From Panopea generosa (taxonomy: Eukaryota > Mollusca > Bivalvia > Adapedonta > Hiatellidae), in contig CM055901.1 in assembly GCA_029582155.1 (NCBI GenBank), forward strand, positions 7,358,874 to 7,422,873: a stretch of DNA of 64,000 bases. The letters are read 5' to 3'. Below, piece after piece: positions 60,236 through 64,000 of the stretch; the first letter of the stretch is position 1, and each line of letters starts with the position of its first letter. A program made the position numbers and the translations under genes. The notes beneath the pieces are model-generated. The model saw nothing but the letters and a program-made list of their open reading frames with translations, was not told the DNA's origin and did not search any database.

Positions 60236-60499
60236 AATATTGAAGTTTAATTAGGACATTTTAAGTTTTTTATTTGTAAAAAACAAACAAAACTGGTAAA
60301 TACCGCCAAAGGAAGTGAAAGCGTGTTCCAGACAACTAAGTGTTCCAGACAACTAAGCACAAATATATTCTGTATACACCTAACGTAATCCTAGTCCATA
60401 TTTAAATTGTATATCATTCAAATATACTGTAACTGTTTGCGCACGATACTGCACAAACATGTTTTATATATTCCATTCACGTAGTATTATGGTTTTGCG

Positions 60500-60790
60500 T
60501 GCTTATTGGTCCAGATCCACGTCATTATGTTTTATATTGCGAGTGCATTACAATAATTTTATGTTGAACGATTTCGGTGTCAAAATGCGAACGTCATATT
60601 GCGGTGTTGGTCGTCAAAAATAACAAGCATCATGAATACATTGGGTTTGCCTTGTGAGCCACAAACATGATTGTAAGACGCAACAGTTGTAATCCCGTCT
60701 CCCGCAACAGTGTGCCGGGCGGCTCTGCCACATCAGTATCCGCGCAGTGTGTCGTGTAAGTGCAGGAGTGTTATTTCTTCGATTTCTCTA
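60500..60790 (+). promoter_or_regulatory. Possible second promoter / 5' non-coding exon
   Basis: Inverted CCAAT (ATTGG near 60507), two TGACG half-sites (CACGTCAT, AACGTCAT), then a CpG-rich stretch with CCCGTCTCCCGCAACAG, GCCGGGCGGCTCTGCC and a strong donor GTCGT|GTAAGTG. An ATG in it opens only 30 codons. This could be a 5' UTR exon or a GC-rich repeat fragment. Confidence 0.25.
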
Positions 60791-61095
60791 GATTTTTGCT
60801 TTATTTGATCTTGTATACGATGTCACTCCCATTTATCAGAACATCTGGACCAAACTAATACAGTAGTTATAGAACAATATCAAGTCCCCGGGTAAAAAGG
60901 CCTTTAGCACAGTTTTAACCAGCAGTGTCCCCGGAGGGCAGGGCCTTTGCCCGGGCTCTGCCGATTGGAAAGTTAAGTCTCAGCTGTTCAGACATGGGTT
61001 ACGACTGACTGGTGCACATGGGTGAAGGAGCGTTTCAATTATTCAGGGGTGCAACCTGAGGCGAGTAAAATATTGGAGGAGGGAGGAACATTGAA

Positions 61096-61119
61096 GGGGG
61101 GGGGGGGGGGGGGGGGGGG
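61096..61119. repeat. Homopolymer (G)24
   Basis: An uninterrupted run of 24 G on the plus strand in otherwise AT-rich DNA, preceded by a purine-rich stretch (GGAGGAGGGAGGAACATTGA). The length may be uncertain in the assembly. Confidence 0.9.
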
Positions 61120-61304
61120 TACTTACGCCTATGCAGTACTCTTGCAGTCCGAATATTTCCTTGTGGGTCAAATGTGGACATTTACTTATGTGTCAAATGA
61201 GCTTTTAATACAAAACAAATTAGTTCAGACGTTTGATTATACTATTCCTTTACTCACAACAGCCGGGAACATGAATTCATATCCCGATATATAGTTCAAC
61301 ATAC

Positions 61305-61500
61305 GCCGCGTGGTTTAGTGGTAGAGCACCGAACCCATGATCGGAGGGTCGTGGGTTCGATTCTCCACCACGGCTATGTGTGATGTTCTTGAGAAAGACA
61401 CATTTCCGCATATGCTTAGTACTGGTTCTAACCAGGAAGACTTCGAGCGTGATATAAGTTGTAAGAATTTGTTTCACAATTGAAGTAAAATAAATAAGTT
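61305..61500 (+). mobile_element. tRNA-derived SINE, family 2
   Basis: The head GCCGCGTGGTTTAGTGGTAG has a good A box. The B box GGGTTCGATTC is near-perfect. The body has TTCTTGAGAAAGACACATTT, TTAGTACTGGTTCTAACCAG and a tail CACAATTGAAGTAAAATAAA. It is not a functional tRNA: no U33, and the T stem and acceptor stem are mismatched. The same tail occurs at 6310-6345. Confidence 0.85.
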
Positions 61501-62044
61501 TTAACTAACATATGTTCTGGGAAAAGCATCAAACCGCGATTGAATATGGATAAATATTCTGAACTATTTCTTCAAGTACTTTAAATAAATCATAAATGTC
61601 GCATCAGATTTAATTGCGTTTGACAGAATACTTCTTAATATTGAACATGCAATACCTATAACAGAAGTAATGTATTTCGTGAAGTGAAGAAGAAATGTTC
61701 GTCCTTTAGTTTGTATATATATGTATACTGCACGCAGGGATGTTTCAGCATATAAGTACGAGAGTATGTTGTCGATTTTAATCCTCAGCACTGCAATATT
61801 ATATTACGGACATTAGTTGCGACACGCCCTTGCACCAAACGAACTATTCGTGTAATAAACACATTGTGTGTAAGCTACTATTTGTAGAGATTTATATATA
61901 AAGCAAATGACCTATAATCTAAACATACTTTACAAATTGTAGTTGATGCTGATAATTAACAACTCGACCATCGGTACAACTTCGCCGTCGTTATTCAATT
62001 ATGCAATCTGTTTTGAGACGCTCCCTTCTGCATGAATGACATTC

Positions 62045-62165
62045 CTATCCAATTCGAGCAAGACGATTGGCTGGTGAGTCACTCGGCTCACTGCCTTTCC
62101 CGCCAAACGTCAGGTCACGACAGGGTCGTTCTTTGTGTTATACCAACAGACAAAAGTAACTGGGA
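62045..62165. promoter_or_regulatory. Promoter-like patch: CCAAT boxes and E2F-type site
   Basis: CCAAT at 62049-62053, inverted ATTGG at 62066-62070 and the palindrome TTTCCCGCCAAA at 62096-62107, which fits the E2F consensus TTTSSCGC on both strands. The patch is clearly more GC-rich than its surroundings. About 60 bp downstream an ATG opens a 10-codon frame (MYSCYSISDL) ending at a donor-like CTG|GTAGGT, a possible first coding exon of a plus-strand gene leaving the window. No family is recognised. Confidence 0.4.
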
Positions 62166-62169
62166 CATG

Positions 62170-64000
62170 TACAGTTGTTATTCAATATCTGACCTGGTAG
62201 GTCTATAAATAACTTCAGTCAGTTTATAGGGAAAACAGAAAATGAACGAAGACAATATATAATGCATTATATTTTTTTATTTCATGTTTGATGTTTTAAA
62301 CTCTTTTTTTATTTCAACTTTACTTACAAAACTTATCAAATTAAATGTGTAACATCTTGGTCATTAACAACATAAACACATTTGTATCAAGATTTGTTTT
62401 TTTTAGATTTTATTATTAAAATTAATTGCATAAAACAAAGCCATAAGGAGCAAATGTAACAAATGTTTTTGGTTGATAAGTTTTCTGTTTAGCTGTAAAT
62501 CTAGTATCTAGATTACCCAAAAAGTGAACAAAAACATGAATATCAGTGCTTTAGTGAAAACAACTCTTGATTTCCATATAAATAACCTCAAGTTAAAGAA
62601 ATAAAAAATCTTGAAACAAAAATTTATCTGCTTCTTGCAGTATTGTAAAACTGTAAAATCAATCAAAAAGAAAGGATATTAGAAAATCAAACTACTTGTT
62701 TTAAGAACTAACAAAAACATCAAAATTCAACCCAAACACTGTACAGATAGAAAACCTTAGGGTCATTATAAATAGGTCTGAAGTTATAAAATATATTTGC
62801 TTATACACAAATGTTAGTTTTCAAGTAAAATTTAAAAAAAAAATCAACAGATAATTTGTCATTTTCAAAACAATTGTGTTTTTTTTACAAAACATTTCAT
62901 ATCACTTTTCATAGTTTTATAATGACCCATACACATTTAATGTCGCTGTAACTAGCTTATTAATTGACCATGGATGGCAAATATACGACCCAATTAGTTC
63001 ACAAAAAATAACAATAAAATCATAATCATATATATACCGGGGTATACAGAAAGTATCATGGAAAGATATGACTGGTCAAATTTTCATGTATTGTCATTTT
63101 TTTTCTCCCATGTCTGTAAATAACATGGTCATATATTTGTCAAACAAAGGTAATAAATCACGAAGCATTTTATCATAATTTATGCTCTATGTAAAAATAG
63201 CAATCAATATAAAACAACAAAGCCATAAAACAAAATAGCATCATTAATAATAATTGGTGATGGATATAACAACAGTTGCCCTGAATGTTTGAACATATTT
63301 TACCCAGAGCATTACACATAACAATAACAGAGACAAGACACCAAGTTCAAAAACAAAATTTCTTTACCCCACCAAAATCATGTTGGGACAAATTACAACA
63401 TCAGAAAACCAATTCTAATACATTAGAAAATTAATTCAAACATATCAGAAATTTAATTTAAAATACAGTATCTTTAATTTCCCCGTTTCACAAAATTGAT
63501 TTTCACAATTAAAATTAACTGCCTGAAGTTGAATATAAATATATATATATAAATTTCATGACCAAATATATATCAATTAGTCAACATTATTTACCAGAGA
63601 AAATCTTATTTTTTAGCTTTAACTTAAATGTCTACCAAGAGGATATTACAGTAATATTAAATCTAATGAATATATTTTCAGCTAGTATACTGCTCACCTA
63701 AATGAAGGCAGATGGTGATAAATATTTAAATAGAAATGGATGAAGTTATGAACTAGAATCAAGATGGCAGTTTTGAAGACGATACATGAATTTAAATATG
63801 AACACAAAGATTTTGAACACAGCTGTGTGAGAGCAGTATTTGCTTGCCCTAAAATGGTTTCGGTACATTTTATGTACCATTGAAAAATAAATGAAATAAT
63901 CGCCAACCTTAGCACATTAGTTTGCAGTCTCCTGAATCTATTTCCTCAAATTTCATACGGTTTTATAAGTTAAATGCAGAAATGAACTTAAAACAAAAAT
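62170..64000. other. Right edge, very AT-rich; possibly 3' UTR of a minus-strand gene
   Basis: No ORF of note for 1.8 kb. On the minus strand an AATAAA occurs near 62277. Base composition and lack of repeats are compatible with a long 3' UTR of a gene to the right, but nothing shows it directly. Confidence 0.25.

Noticed and set aside
61305-61375. Functional tRNA gene
   Set aside because: A and B boxes are good, but U33 is missing and the acceptor and T stems are mismatched. A SINE body and tail follow.

Overview
The window looks like AT-rich nuclear DNA from a bivalve mollusc. The evidence is a many-exon animal gene with short exons and very long introns, several tRNA-derived SINE families of the kind common in molluscs, small transposons with tandem-repeat cores (pearl-like), and a very high minisatellite load. 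The species cannot be named from the sequence.

One host gene dominates. It is TRIT1, the tRNA dimethylallyltransferase (isopentenyltransferase, MiaA/Mod5 family), on the minus strand from the ATG at 57544 to a stop at 6369. I traced 13 coding exons by hand. All have GT-AG borders and phases that add up exactly to 1491 nt, or 496 residues plus stop. The protein has the P-loop, the SADAMQ substrate motif, the VVGGT and FQSIGFKEF blocks, and a C-terminal C-x2-C-x12-H-x5-H zinc finger. About 97% of the gene is intron.

The introns are built largely from repeats. They hold a 56-bp array (6990-11375), a 45-bp array (16636-17870), a 63/66-bp array of 6 kb that leaves a 2066-codon frame open by periodicity (22247-28246), a 48-bp array (44806-45030), a 64-bp dimeric array (46780-48512), a 30-bp array (48513-49015), a 33-bp array (50935-51640) and a 41-bp array (55306-56783) that runs up to the splice donor of exon 2. 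Exon 12 is preceded by three partial tandem copies of its own acceptor and 5' half.

Mobile DNA in the introns and flanks includes two hAT-type non-autonomous elements with 8-bp target duplications (34190-35671 and 38917-39902, opposite orientations), a TTAA-flanked piggyBac-like MITE (1597-2037), a pair of short palindromic MITEs (3559-3768 and 30188-30373), a 5'-truncated L1/Tx1-type LINE (about 52484-55305) interrupted by a tandem-core element, several further tandem-core elements, and at least eight SINE copies or fragments. A small minus-strand ORF at 32464-32760 carries a clear 2A-like ribosome-skipping peptide (GDVERNPGP).

The right flank (57.6-64 kb) has no recognisable coding exon. 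It does contain a promoter-like patch with CCAAT boxes and a palindromic E2F-type site near 62.05-62.11 kb, a (G)24 run, and a tRNA-headed SINE. The left flank (1-6.3 kb) holds TRIT1 downstream sequence, MITEs, SINEs and a strong 67-nt hairpin.
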